Assembly (NCBI GenBank): GCA_023412805.1
Contig: JAEZRM010000084.1
Location: 25,939-89,938, forward strand
DNA: 64,000 nt
DNA from: Pseudomonadota bacterium
GTDB lineage: Bacteria > Pseudomonadota > Alphaproteobacteria > Rhizobiales > Hyphomicrobiaceae
Direction: 5' to 3'
Both the position numbers and the translations under genes were made by a program. The stretch's first letter is position 1, and each line of letters begins with the position of its first letter. A model generated the notes under the pieces. The model was not told where the DNA came from, did not search any database, and saw only the letters and a list, made by a program, of their open reading frames with translations. Positions 25,115 through 34,272 of the stretch are shown one piece after another.

Positions 25115-27439
25115 ATGCCGTCGCACACCACGCGTACGACCAACGCCCCTCTCGATCTCCTTTCGATACGGCAGTCCGGCGATTGGACACGGGCGCCCGT
25201 CGTGCTGGCCTATGTCGTGCTCTTTGCCGCGATGACGTGGCGCTGGATCGCTGGCATCGCCACCATTCCATGGGATGCCAAGGCGCACTTTCATCCCCAG
25301 GTGCAATTCCTCGCCCAGAGCCTCGCTCGCGGCGACTGGCCCTGGTGGAACCCCTATGTCTTTGCCGGCCATCCTCAGATCGCCGATCCGCAGTCGATGA
25401 TCTTCTCGCCGCCGTTCCTGCTGCTGGCGCTGGTGAACGGCAATCCGAGTCTCTGGGCCGTGGACATGGCGTTGCTCGCGACCATGGCCTTCGGCGGGAT
25501 CGGCCTGATCTTCTACTTCCATCAGCGCGGCTGGCATTGGGCGGGTGCTCTCGTTGCCGCTCTGGCCTTCAGCTTTGGTGCGGCGATGGCCTGGCGCCTG
25601 CAGCACTACGGGCAGGTGATGAGCCTCGCTTATCTGCCGTGGTTGCTGCTGTCGCTCGAACGGGCCATTGCGCGTGGCTCGCTCCTTGCCGGCATACTCG
25701 CGGGGTTCTTCGCCGCGCTCATCGTCCTTGGGCGGGATCAGGTGGCGCTGCTCGCGATTTACCTCGCGGCCGGATATGCGCTGTGGCAGCTCGCAAGCGC
25801 CGATGCGCTGACCCAGGCCATACGTCGCGCGCTGCTGCCGCTCGTTCTCGGCGGCATCGTTGGGCTAGCGATCATCGCCCTGCCCATTCTCATGACGCTG
25901 CTGCTTGCGGCCGAGTCCAACCGCCCCTCCATCGATTTCATCGGCGCTGGTCGTGGCTCGCTGCATCCAGCGCTGCTGCTGACGTTCATCACACCGGATA
26001 TTTTCGGCGCGGCTGGCGCCAATTTCTGGGGGCCGCCGAGCTTCGTTTGGCGCGACACGGATCTCTTCACGGCGCAGAATGTCGGCATTCTCTACGTTGG
26101 CGCGCTCCCGCTGCTTCTCGTCGCGACCGGCCTCTTCAGCGGCCAGCTCTGGTCGCGCGATATCCGTTTCTTCACGATTGCGCTCCTGCTGATGATGCTC
26201 TACGCGCTCGGCTGGTACACGCCCGCCTTCCGCGCCATGTACGCACTGCTCCCCGGCGTCGATCTCTACCGCCGGCCGGCCGATGCGGTGTTTCTCATCG
26301 GTGCGCTGTTCGCGGTGCTCGCCGGATACGCGACACATCGCCTGTTCGCCGCACCATGGAACAAGCCCGGTTGGCCGCCGATCGTGCTCGTCATCACGAT
26401 CCTCGCCGCCGCTGGCGCTCTGGCGCTGTACTCGGGTTGGCGGCTCGACCACCTGTCGAGACTTATCGAGCCACTGCTGATCGCGGCGACGGTCTTCGCG
26501 GCCGCAGCATTTCTCATCGTCTGGGCGCGCTCACGTCTCGCGCTCCAGCCCATGCTCGCGGGGCTCGTGCTCGCAGGCTTCACGGCCGCCGATCTCGGCC
26601 TGAACAACGGCAATAACGGATCGTCCGCACTGCCGCCGGCCTTCTTCGAGGTGCTCGATCCCGCGAGCCGCAACGAAACGACCACCTGGCTCAAATCTCA
26701 CGTCCGCAAGGACACTACATATCGTGATCGCGTGGAGCTCGCTGGGCTAGGCTTTCACTGGCCGAATGCGAGCGTTCCCCATCAGCTCGAGAACACGCTC
26801 GGCTACAATCCCGTGCGCCTCGGCCTCTACTCACGCGCAACAGGCGCCGAAGATCACGTCGCGCTCCCCGACCAGCGCAAATTTTCGCATCTCATGGCCT
26901 CGTACCGCAGTCCGCTCTCGAACCTTCTGGGACTTCGATATATTGCCACGGGCGCCCCCATCGAGACGATCGACAAGCACCTCCTTCCGAATACGCTCCC
27001 GCTCGTTCATCGCACAAAAGAGGCCTGGATCTACGAGAACGCTGACGCCCTACCGCGAGTACTATTCGCAACCGGCACGCGCCATGTCCCATTCGAGATC
27101 ACGATCGAGGACGGTAGCTGGCCCGATGTCGACTTCCGCAAAACGGTCCTCCTGGATGGCATAGCCCCGGAAAAGGCACCGCGCGGCACCGGAACAGCTT
27201 CGATCGTCTCCTATGCCAATACGCGCATCGATATCGACGCCGAGAGCACCGAGGGCGGTCATGTCGTGCTGAACGACGCATGGCATCCCTGGTGGACCGT
27301 CGAGATCGACGGCGTCCGCGCGCCGCTGATCCGCGCCAATGTCCTCTTCCGCGCGGTCGCCGTGCCGCCAGGCCACCACCGGGTGACGTTCACGTTCCGG
27401 CCACTCGAAGGCACGATCAACGCACTCCGACACCGCTGA
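25115..27439 (+). CDS. YfhO-like polytopic membrane protein
   Basis: A protein of about 774 residues with some twelve hydrophobic helices over the first 520 residues, then a soluble C-terminal domain of about 240. The loop after the first helix (WDAKAHFHPQVQFLAQSL, then GDWPWWNPYVFAGHPQIADPQ) is characteristic of YfhO and related GT-C-like proteins, which are linked to transfer of lipid-linked sugars to cell-surface polymers in Gram-positives. In proteobacteria the role is unknown. The ATG at 25115 is the best start by domain position, although its ribosome site is weak. It is divergent from the hydrolase gene and upstream of the aminotransferase by 108 bases. Confidence 0.75.
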   Translation: MPSHTTRTTNAPLDLLSIRQSGDWTRAPVVLAYVVLFAAMTWRWIAGIATIPWDAKAHFHPQVQFLAQSLARGDWPWWNPYVFAGHPQIADPQSMIFSPPFLLLALVNGNPSLWAVDMALLATMAFGGIGLIFYFHQRGWHWAGALVAALAFSFGAAMAWRLQHYGQVMSLAYLPWLLLSLERAIARGSLLAGILAGFFAALIVLGRDQVALLAIYLAAGYALWQLASADALTQAIRRALLPLVLGGIVGLAIIALPILMTLLLAAESNRPSIDFIGAGRGSLHPALLLTFITPDIFGAAGANFWGPPSFVWRDTDLFTAQNVGILYVGALPLLLVATGLFSGQLWSRDIRFFTIALLLMMLYALGWYTPAFRAMYALLPGVDLYRRPADAVFLIGALFAVLAGYATHRLFAAPWNKPGWPPIVLVITILAAAGALALYSGWRLDHLSRLIEPLLIAATVFAAAAFLIVWARSRLALQPMLAGLVLAGFTAADLGLNNGNNGSSALPPAFFEVLDPASRNETTTWLKSHVRKDTTYRDRVELAGLGFHWPNASVPHQLENTLGYNPVRLGLYSRATGAEDHVALPDQRKFSHLMASYRSPLSNLLGLRYIATGAPIETIDKHLLPNTLPLVHRTKEAWIYENADALPRVLFATGTRHVPFEITIEDGSWPDVDFRKTVLLDGIAPEKAPRGTGTASIVSYANTRIDIDAESTEGGHVVLNDAWHPWWTVEIDGVRAPLIRANVLFRAVAVPPGHHRVTFTFRPLEGTINALRHR

Positions 27440-27547
27440 GGACTGCCATGCGGCGGCACCCCTCGACGCCACGACAACGTGCTGCCAAAGTGGCGGCAGC
27501 CAATGCGAGGCCATGCGCCCAACTGAACCCCGCCGCAGGAAACTGTC

Positions 27548-28897
27548 ATGACGCATCTCATCAATCGCACGTTCAACCAGGACTACCCGACCATTGCCGG
27601 CGGCCAGGGCGTCCGTCTCTTCGATGCGAACGGCAAGAGCTACATCGATGCGTCGGGCGGCGCGGCGGTCTCCTCGATCGGGCATGGCAATCGGAAAGTC
27701 GTCGACGCCATCAAGGCACAGGCCGAGCAAGCCGCCTACGCGCACACGTCGTTCTTCGTGTCGAAGCCCTCCGAAGACCTCGCCGACTGGCTCGTCGCGC
27801 GCGCGCCGGAAGGCTTCGGGCGCGTCGCCTTCGTCTCGGGCGGATCCGAGGCCGTCGAGGCCGCGCTCAAGCTTACGCGGCAGGTGCACATCGAGCGCGG
27901 CGAGCCGCAACGCGTACATTTCATCGCGCGCGGGCAATCCTATCATGGCGGCACGCTCGGCATGATCGCGCTCGCAGGCCCGCGTCCAACCCGCCAACTC
28001 GTCGAGCCCATGTTCGGCGATAGCCTCTCGATCAGCCACATCCCGCCTTGCTATGCCTACCGCCACAAGCGAGAAGACGAGAGCGAGACCGACTATGGCC
28101 TGCGCGTCGCGCGCGCGCTGGAGGAAGAAATTCTCCGCGTCGGCGCGGATAAAGTTGCCGGCTTCGTCGCTGAAACCGTAAGCGGCTCCTCCATTGGCTG
28201 CGCACCGCCGACGCCCGGCTACTTCAAGGAAATCCGCCGCATCTGCGACAAGTACGGCGTGCTACTGATCGTCGACGAGGTCATGTCCGGCATGGGCCGC
28301 ACGGGCCATCTCTTCGCTATCGCCGAGGACGGCGTATCGCCCGACGTGATCGCGATCGCCAAGGGCCTCGGCGGCGGCTACCAGCCGATCGGCGCCGTGC
28401 TTCTCCGCGACGAGCACTATTCACCACTTGCCGAGGGCTCCGGCACGCTCAAGTGGACACACACCTACATGGCGCATCCCACGGCGTGTGCCGCGGCCCT
28501 TGCCGTGCAGCAGGTCATCGAGGAAGAGGGCTTGCTCGAGAATTGCCGCGCGCGTGGTGCCGAGCTCAAGGAGCGCCTGCAGCAGCGCCTCGGCCAGCAT
28601 CCACATGTCGGCGATATCCGAGGGCGTGGGCTCTTCATCGGCATCGAGCTGGTCGCCGACCGTGCGACCAAAGCCCCATTCAAGCGCGCAATGAAGCTCG
28701 CCGAGACTTACAAGAAGCAGGCAATGACGAACGGGATGCTCTGCTATCCGAGCGGCGGCAACGCCGACAGCATCGAAGGCGATCACATCATGCTCGCGCC
28801 GCCGCTCATCATCACCTCCGAGGAAGTCAACGAGATCGTCGACATCGTCGAGCGCACACTCAACGAGACGCTCGCGAAGATCGAGAAGCAGGGATAA
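27548..28897 (+). CDS. Class III PLP aminotransferase
   Basis: A 449-residue fold-type I aminotransferase. The PLP Lys is K272 in IAIAKGLGGGYQPIGAVL; FVSGGSEAVEAALKL holds the phosphate-binding loop; LIVDEVMSGMGRTG holds the Asp that contacts the PLP ring. Class III enzymes move the omega amino group of substrates such as ornithine, GABA, beta-alanine, taurine or 6-aminohexanoate. The ribosome site GCAGGAAA is good. It is 6 bases from the M20 deacylase gene, so the pair is one operon: release of an amine by the deacylase followed by transamination would be consistent, but the substrate is unknown. Confidence 0.92.
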   Translation: MTHLINRTFNQDYPTIAGGQGVRLFDANGKSYIDASGGAAVSSIGHGNRKVVDAIKAQAEQAAYAHTSFFVSKPSEDLADWLVARAPEGFGRVAFVSGGSEAVEAALKLTRQVHIERGEPQRVHFIARGQSYHGGTLGMIALAGPRPTRQLVEPMFGDSLSISHIPPCYAYRHKREDESETDYGLRVARALEEEILRVGADKVAGFVAETVSGSSIGCAPPTPGYFKEIRRICDKYGVLLIVDEVMSGMGRTGHLFAIAEDGVSPDVIAIAKGLGGGYQPIGAVLLRDEHYSPLAEGSGTLKWTHTYMAHPTACAAALAVQQVIEEEGLLENCRARGAELKERLQQRLGQHPHVGDIRGRGLFIGIELVADRATKAPFKRAMKLAETYKKQAMTNGMLCYPSGGNADSIEGDHIMLAPPLIITSEEVNEIVDIVERTLNETLAKIEKQG

Positions 28898-28903
28898 GAA
28901 TTC

Positions 28904-30196
28904 ATGAGCACCATCACGGCGGAAGAGCAGCGCATCCTCGACGAGGTCGAGCGCGGATTCGACGAAGAACTGGCCTTTCTGCAGGATCTCGTACGCTGTC
29001 CATCAGTGCGCGGCGCCGAGCACACCGTGCAAGACTATGTCTTCAACGCGCTATCGAAGCGCGGCTACGACATGGACCGCTGGCGCGTCACCGAAGATGA
29101 CATCAAAGACCATCCCGGCTTCTCGCCGATCGCGGTGTCGTACGAGAATGCATGGGTCGTCGTCGGCACGCATCGTCCGCAGACCAGCAAGGGCCGCTCC
29201 CTCATCATGAATGCCCACATCGACGTCGTGCCGCCCGGCCCGACCGATATGTGGACCTATCCTCCATATGATCCCATCATTCGCGATGGCTGGATGTATG
29301 GCCGCGGCGCTGCGGATATGAAGGCCGGACTCGCCGCCAACATCTACGCGCTCGACGCCATCAAGCGCGCCGGTTTCGAGCCAGCCGCGACGATCCACGT
29401 CCAGTCGGTTCCCGAGGAAGAAAGCACCGGCAACGGTACGCTCGCGACATCCGTGCGCGGCTATCGCGCCGACGCGGCCATCTGCCCCGAGCCGACCAAC
29501 GGCAACATCACACACGCCAATGTCGGCGTCGTGTGGTTCTCGGTGCGCGTCTATGGCCGGCCCGCGCACGCCCGCGAGATGCAGGCGGGCGTCAACGCGA
29601 TCGACGCGGCCTACAAGGTCATCGGCGCGCTGCGCGTGCTGGAGGAGCAGCTCAACGTCGAGGCTGGACAACACGAGCTGTTCAAGGATCTCGTCCATCC
29701 GATCAATCTCAATATCGGGCAGATCGAGGGCGGCGACTGGAACTCGACGGTGCCAGCCTCATGCACAGTGCATTGCCGCCTGTCGATGCTGCCGGGCACG
29801 CCCGCGTCCGAGCTCAAACGCCGCATCGAGCAGACGATCAGCGATTTCTCGCGCAAGACGCCAGGGAGCGGCAACACCCCGCCGGTCATCAAGTGGACGG
29901 GCTTCTCGTGCGAAGGCTTCGTTCTGGAAAAGGGAAGCGAGGCGGAGATGACTCTCGCGGCCGCGCATGAGGCCATCACCGGCGGCCCCCTGCAGCGTCA
30001 GGTGATGCCGGCTTATCTCGATGCGCGCGTCACGATCCTCTACGATAAGATCCCGACGCTCGTGTACGGCCCCGGCGGCCGCAACATCCACAGCATCGAT
30101 GAGGCCGTCGAAATCGCGACCATCAAGCAGGCGACGAAATCGATAGCGCTTTTCACAGCGCGCTGGTGTGGATTGGCGCGATTGCAGGGCGCTTGA
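28904..30196 (+). CDS. ArgE/DapE-family M20 deacylase
   Basis: A 430-residue zinc metallohydrolase. Metal ligands are placed in MNAHIDVVPPGP (His-x-Asp), GRGAADMKAG (Asp), and SVPEEESTGNG (catalytic and bridging Glu pair). The lid dimerisation domain lies at about 210-330, and the last ligand His is near RNIHSIDEAVE. The family removes acyl groups from N-acylated amino acids or diamino acids. It follows the class III aminotransferase by 6 bases. A pair of inverted hairpins (30235-30350) after the stop probably ends or stabilises the transcript. Confidence 0.92.
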   Translation: MSTITAEEQRILDEVERGFDEELAFLQDLVRCPSVRGAEHTVQDYVFNALSKRGYDMDRWRVTEDDIKDHPGFSPIAVSYENAWVVVGTHRPQTSKGRSLIMNAHIDVVPPGPTDMWTYPPYDPIIRDGWMYGRGAADMKAGLAANIYALDAIKRAGFEPAATIHVQSVPEEESTGNGTLATSVRGYRADAAICPEPTNGNITHANVGVVWFSVRVYGRPAHAREMQAGVNAIDAAYKVIGALRVLEEQLNVEAGQHELFKDLVHPINLNIGQIEGGDWNSTVPASCTVHCRLSMLPGTPASELKRRIEQTISDFSRKTPGSGNTPPVIKWTGFSCEGFVLEKGSEAEMTLAAAHEAITGGPLQRQVMPAYLDARVTILYDKIPTLVYGPGGRNIHSIDEAVEIATIKQATKSIALFTARWCGLARLQGA

Positions 30197-30234
30197 AGGG
30201 AACGCGCCGAAACCCCATGCGTCACGACAAGTCC

Positions 30235-30350
30235 CTTCTCCCCGTTCCTTACGGGGAGAAGGTTAGGATGAGGGGCGGGAGCTTGCGCGACGTCGGCGTA
30301 TGCCGCTGCCCCTCACCCTAGCCCTCTCCCCGCAAAGGTCGGGGAGAGGG
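30235..30350. repeat. Inverted pair of hairpin repeats (REP-like)
   Basis: Two related palindromic units face each other. Unit 1 (30235-30261) has an 11-bp stem CTTCTCCCCGT / ACGGGGAGAAG with a 5-base loop and is followed by GGTTAGGATGAGGGG. Unit 2 (30322-30350) has an 11-bp stem CCCTCTCCCCG / CGGGGAGAGGG with a 7-base loop and, read on the other strand, is followed by GCTAGGGTGAGGGG. Both lie in the gap between convergent operons. This is the type of dispersed intergenic palindrome common in proteobacterial genomes. Confidence 0.8.
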
Positions 30351-30437
30351 GAAAGAGGCTTCTTCCCCTTCAACCCGTCCATTACAGGCAGAAGATCGGG
30401 ATGGGGAGGGACTGTGTCGCGCTTGATATGCGCCCGC

Positions 30438-31184
30438 CTACTTCCCTTTGAACTTGGGCGGGCGCTTCTCGGCGAAGGCGGCGCGGCCTTCGACCCAATC
30501 GGCACTGCGATTGATCGCATCGACCTGCGAACGCGCGATGCCCGCGATTTCGGTCGGGCCCTTCGGCAGTGTCTCGGCGGCGAAGCGCTTCAACATCCGT
30601 GAGGGCATGGGCGCGGTATCCGCAATGCGCCGCGCATAATCCATGGCCGTCGGCATAAGCTGATCCATCGGCACGATCTTGTTTGCATATCCGACCTCGT
30701 AGGCGCGCTTGGCATCGATCGTATCGCCGACGAGCAGCAGCTCCATCGCGATCTTGTGCGGAATGCGCGTCACGAGGTTCGAAATGAGCCCGCCCGAGAA
30801 GGCGATCTTCACCTCCGGATAGGAGAACTTGGCGTCCTCGGCTACGATCATGATGTCAGCCATGGTCGTCAGCACCATGCCGCCGCCGATGCACCAGCCT
30901 TGCACCGCCGCGACGACCGGCTTGTCGACCGGATATCCGATGCCCGGAATGCCATGATAGAGGTGATGTGGTACGGCCTTGAGATCAGCGCCAGCCGAGA
31001 ACGCCTTGCCGTTGCCGGCGAGCACCGCGACCCGCGCCGTATCATCCGCCATGAACTGCACCCAGCGATCGTGCAAGCCATCGACCAGCTCGGCGTCGAG
31101 GCGGTTCATTCGATCGGGCTTGTTCATCGTGATGACGGCGACCATGCCATCACGCTTGTAGGTAACTGCCGAACTCTCGCTCAT
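30438..31184 (-). CDS. Enoyl-CoA hydratase/isomerase family protein
   Basis: A 248-residue crotonase-fold enzyme. The acyl-CoA oxyanion region reads NGKAFSAGADLKAVP and QGWCIGGGMVL, and the C-terminal EKRPPKFKGK is typical. The position of the second catalytic Glu in true hydratases (GCIPGAGGTQRL in the classical enzyme) reads IAFSGGLISNLV here, so hydratase activity is not assured; the crotonase fold also does isomerase, hydrolase and C-C lyase chemistry. The start ATG at 31184 overlaps the CoA-transferase stop (ATGA) and has GGGGAGGAG upstream, so this is the last gene of a tightly coupled three-gene operon. Confidence 0.9.
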   Translation of the reverse strand: MSESSAVTYKRDGMVAVITMNKPDRMNRLDAELVDGLHDRWVQFMADDTARVAVLAGNGKAFSAGADLKAVPHHLYHGIPGIGYPVDKPVVAAVQGWCIGGGMVLTTMADIMIVAEDAKFSYPEVKIAFSGGLISNLVTRIPHKIAMELLLVGDTIDAKRAYEVGYANKIVPMDQLMPTAMDYARRIADTAPMPSRMLKRFAAETLPKGPTEIAGIARSQVDAINRSADWVEGRAAFAEKRPPKFKGK

Positions 31185-32404
31185 GATCTCCTCCCCGCGC
31201 GGATACCGGTCGTTGCGACGCCAGCAGCCTTGAACGCAGCAATCTCTTCCGCCGAATAGCCGGCTTCGCCGAGCACCGCGTCCGTATCCGCACCCGGCAT
31301 CACCGGGAAGCGTTTGATCTCGGCGCCGCCGTGCGCATAGCGAATGCCGGAGGCGAGCAGCTCGACTTCGCCATAAGGCGAGTCCACTTTCTGCAGGATC
31401 GTGCGATGGCCGAGCTGCGGATGCTTCACGACCTCCGCCAGCGACCAGATGCGCGAGCACGGCACATTCGCCGCCGTCAGCCGCTCATCCCAGGTTGCAG
31501 CATCCGCCGTCGAGAACACCTCCTCGATGATCTGGCGCAGCGCGACCTCGTTCTCGATGCGTGCCGGCCAGTCGATGAAGCGCGGATCGCTCGGCAGGTC
31601 AGGATGGCCGATGGCCTTGGCGAGCGCGATGAACTGCTTGTCGTTGTTCACGGCAAGCAGCAAGTGCCCGTCCTTGACCTTGAAGAGATCGGCCGTCGGC
31701 AGGCGGCTCTGCGCGCGATTGCCCGACGGCCCCTGAAGATGGCCGCCAACCGTGTAGTCGACGACGAACGAAGACATGAACGTCAGCGCGGAATCGAGCA
31801 TCGCCACATCTACGAGCTGACCCTTGCCCGTGTGCGTGCGCTGGAAGAGCGCGCTCGCCACGCCGAAGGCGAGCGACATACCGCCGATCGCATCGCACAC
31901 CGCGAAGCCCGCTCGCGTCGGACCGCTCGCCTCGGAGCCGGTGATCGACATGAGCCCGCTCATCGCCTGGATCTTGCCGTCGTAAGCGCCGGTCGTGCGC
32001 TCGGGGCCTACCTGTCCAAAGCCGGAGACAGCCGCATAGATAATACGCGGATTGACCTTCGACAGCGCCTCGTAGCCGATGCCGAGCTTGTCCATGACGC
32101 CGGGACGGAAGTTCTCCATCACGACGTCGGCCGTTTCAGCCAGCTTCTTCACGATCGCGATGGCCTCGGGCTTTGTCAGATCGAGCGCGATGTTGCGCTT
32201 GTTGGCATTGATCGCCAGCCAGCCCGTACCGAGTCCGCGATCGGACCATTCCTTGTTCGGCGGCCCGTAGCGCATGTCATCGCCGCCCGGCCGCTCGATC
32301 TTGACGACATCGGCGCCGAGCAGCGCGAGTTGGTAGCTGCCGAACGGCCCCGCGAACACCTGCGTGAAATCGAGGACACGGACGCCCGTGAACGGCTGAC
32401 TCAT
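31181..32404 (-). CDS. CaiB/BaiF-family CoA-transferase
   Basis: A 407-residue family III CoA-transferase. The N terminus VRVLDFTQVFAGPFGSYQLALLGADVVKIERP is diagnostic, followed by NANKRNIALDL, DVVMENFRPG and YAAVSGFG; the catalytic Asp is expected near the AYDG segment (GAYDGKIQAMSG). The family moves CoA between organic acids such as carnitine, formate/oxalate, benzylsuccinate or mesaconate. Its start overlaps the GrdB-like gene stop (ATGA) and its stop overlaps the enoyl-CoA hydratase start (ATGA). The three proteins are therefore made together, implying that the GrdB-like protein acts in a CoA-thioester pathway. Confidence 0.93.
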   Translation of the reverse strand: MSQPFTGVRVLDFTQVFAGPFGSYQLALLGADVVKIERPGGDDMRYGPPNKEWSDRGLGTGWLAINANKRNIALDLTKPEAIAIVKKLAETADVVMENFRPGVMDKLGIGYEALSKVNPRIIYAAVSGFGQVGPERTTGAYDGKIQAMSGLMSITGSEASGPTRAGFAVCDAIGGMSLAFGVASALFQRTHTGKGQLVDVAMLDSALTFMSSFVVDYTVGGHLQGPSGNRAQSRLPTADLFKVKDGHLLLAVNNDKQFIALAKAIGHPDLPSDPRFIDWPARIENEVALRQIIEEVFSTADAATWDERLTAANVPCSRIWSLAEVVKHPQLGHRTILQKVDSPYGEVELLASGIRYAHGGAEIKRFPVMPGADTDAVLGEAGYSAEEIAAFKAAGVATTGIRAGRRS

Positions 32405-33357
32405 TCGGCCGCTCCCTTGAGCTTCATGTCCTCGGCGAGCTTTTCCTTCGCAATCCGCTTCTGGCGATCGAACTCGGCGCGACGCTTCGCGATTTCCTCT
32501 TGCGAGAGACGATCGATGTTGGAGTAATCGAGCTTCCAATCCGGATTGTCGCTCCAGGGAATGGGGTTCTGCACGGTCGTGCGCGGCCCCGGCGCGGACT
32601 CCAGAACGCGGAGAGCGTGCTCGAGTGTCAGCCGCTGAGATTCCTTATCCTTTGGCCTCCCGGCCGCATTGCCGAGCGGGAAATCGCTGAAGGCGAAGCG
32701 CGGCACGCCGACGAACTCGACGATATCCTTCGCGCAGGCCATCACGACTGTCGGGATGCCGGCAGCTTCGAGCGCGCGCGCGGCGAGACTGATGCTCTGG
32801 TGGCAGACGGGGCAGTTCGCCGCGAGGATGGCAACGTCCGTCTTGTCCTCCAGCACGCGCTTCACGATCTCGGGGCAGTCGACATCGAGCGTCGTGCGAT
32901 GGCTGCGGTTCGTCGGAAAGCCGTGCACATGCGGCGCGAGCCCGCCGATCAGACCGCGAGCAGCCGCGTCGCGCAGCGCCGGCAGCGGGAACCAGGTGCC
33001 GGAATCTTCCTGCGTCGTGTGATTGCGATCGATGCCGACATGCGAGATACGCGTGTCGTGATCCTTCGAGGAATCGAGCGAATACACCACGTAGAACTTC
33101 GCCGCCGAATTGTACGGCGAGCCCGGCCCCTGATCGCCCTTGTCGGGCTGATAAAGTGCCGCCGTGGTGATCAGCGTCACCTTGGACTGACTCAGTGGCT
33201 TCTTCAGCGGTGTGAACGGCACGTGGTCGTAGTGCGCCCACTTGTAGGGCGCGCCATAGCCAAGGCCCACGTAGTAGTTACGAATGCGCTCGCGATAGCG
33301 GATGGGCTCGGAATGGTCCGGCGCGAAGCCGAAATCCTCGTCGGCAGGGACGCTCAT
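32401..33357 (-). CDS. Glycine/sarcosine/betaine reductase component B-like protein, Cys in place of Sec
   Basis: A 318-residue protein. In clostridial GrdB the C-terminal half has a selenocysteine in a U-x-x-C motif, followed by a helix and AGIPVV, then VG..R and PLGN. Here the same region reads NCPVC (Cys182 and Cys185), then AAGIPTVVMACAKDIVEFVGVPR and DFPLGNAAGRP, so Cys replaces Sec. GrdB reductively removes the amino group of glycine or betaine to give an acyl-enzyme; what a Cys form does in an aerobic-looking genome is unknown. The last 70 residues are a charged tail. It is the first gene of the operon with the CoA-transferase and enoyl-CoA hydratase. Confidence 0.75.
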   Translation of the reverse strand: MSVPADEDFGFAPDHSEPIRYRERIRNYYVGLGYGAPYKWAHYDHVPFTPLKKPLSQSKVTLITTAALYQPDKGDQGPGSPYNSAAKFYVVYSLDSSKDHDTRISHVGIDRNHTTQEDSGTWFPLPALRDAAARGLIGGLAPHVHGFPTNRSHRTTLDVDCPEIVKRVLEDKTDVAILAANCPVCHQSISLAARALEAAGIPTVVMACAKDIVEFVGVPRFAFSDFPLGNAAGRPKDKESQRLTLEHALRVLESAPGPRTTVQNPIPWSDNPDWKLDYSNIDRLSQEEIAKRRAEFDRQKRIAKEKLAEDMKLKGAAE

Positions 33358-33456
33358 GGGCGGTCTCCTCGATGTTGGTGCTTTGGGTGTATTGTCGCCA
33401 GTTCGAGCGCGCGCGCAAGGCTGTGGTCCCCTACGCGGAGCAACCCTGCCGCGCCC

Positions 33457-34263
33457 TCACCGCCCAGTCCACTTGGGCTTGCGCTTCTCGGCAAAGGCCT
33501 TCGGCCCTTCGATCGCATCCTCGCTGTTGCGATGCGCGACATAGGCCGGATAGCGCATATTCTTCATGCTCACTTCCATGACCGGGTTGTCCAGCGATCG
33601 CATGACCACCTGCTTGGTCGCGCGGATGCTCATCGGCGAGCATTCGAGGATCATTTCGGCCCAGCGGCGCGCCTCCTTCATAAGATCTTCATGAGGGACG
33701 ACGGCCGTCACGAAGCCGAGTTCGTAGCCCTCGGCGGCCGGAACATGGCGCCCCGTGAGCATCATGCCCATAGCCTTCTTCAGTGGGATCTGTCGCGCGA
33801 GGCGCTGCATTCCGCCGGCGCCAGCCGACAGACCGACGCGCGGTTCCGGCAGCGCAAAGCGCGCCTTGTCCGAGGCAATGATGATGTCGCAGGCAAGCGC
33901 GATCTCGAAGCCACCGCCCATTGCGACGCCGTTCACCGCCGCGATCAGCGGCTTGTCGAGGTCGTGGCGGTTCGTGAGGCCACCGAAGCCCGAAGTCGGC
34001 GAAACCGGGCGCGCGCCAGACTTGGCCCGGAGCGAGGCGTGATACTTGAGGTCATTGCCGGCGGAGAACGCGCGGTCCCCAGCACCGGTCACGATCCCGA
34101 TCCACAAGTCCGGATCTTCCGCGAAGGCGTCGAAAATATCCGACAGCTCCTGGCTGACCATGGGATGCACGGCATTCATGACCTCGGGACGGTTGATCGT
34201 TACCGTCAGGATGCGGCCATCCACATCGACCTTGGTGAATTCGCCATTCTTTAGGGTGCTCAT
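33457..34263 (-). CDS. Enoyl-CoA hydratase/isomerase family protein
   Basis: A 268-residue crotonase-family enzyme. RAFSAGNDLKYHA forms the first oxyanion segment and NGVAMGGGFEIALACD the second. The helix reading EPRVGLSAGAGGMQRL has the classical position for the catalytic glutamates, but the second Glu of the hydratase signature appears as Ser-Ala, so the reaction may differ from plain hydration. The C terminus ends EKRKPKWTGR as in many proteobacterial members. It starts 9 bases after the amidase stop and ends 99 bases before the GrdB-like operon, so all five genes from the amidase to 30.4 kb may be one transcript. Confidence 0.9.
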   Translation of the reverse strand: MSTLKNGEFTKVDVDGRILTVTINRPEVMNAVHPMVSQELSDIFDAFAEDPDLWIGIVTGAGDRAFSAGNDLKYHASLRAKSGARPVSPTSGFGGLTNRHDLDKPLIAAVNGVAMGGGFEIALACDIIIASDKARFALPEPRVGLSAGAGGMQRLARQIPLKKAMGMMLTGRHVPAAEGYELGFVTAVVPHEDLMKEARRWAEMILECSPMSIRATKQVVMRSLDNPVMEVSMKNMRYPAYVAHRNSEDAIEGPKAFAEKRKPKWTGR

Positions 34264-34272
34264 GATTTCCTC

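Noticed and set aside
32500..34254. Long plus-strand frame opposite the GrdB-like and enoyl-CoA hydratase genes
   Set aside because: It mirrors recognised genes and has no family features; the starts have no ribosome site.
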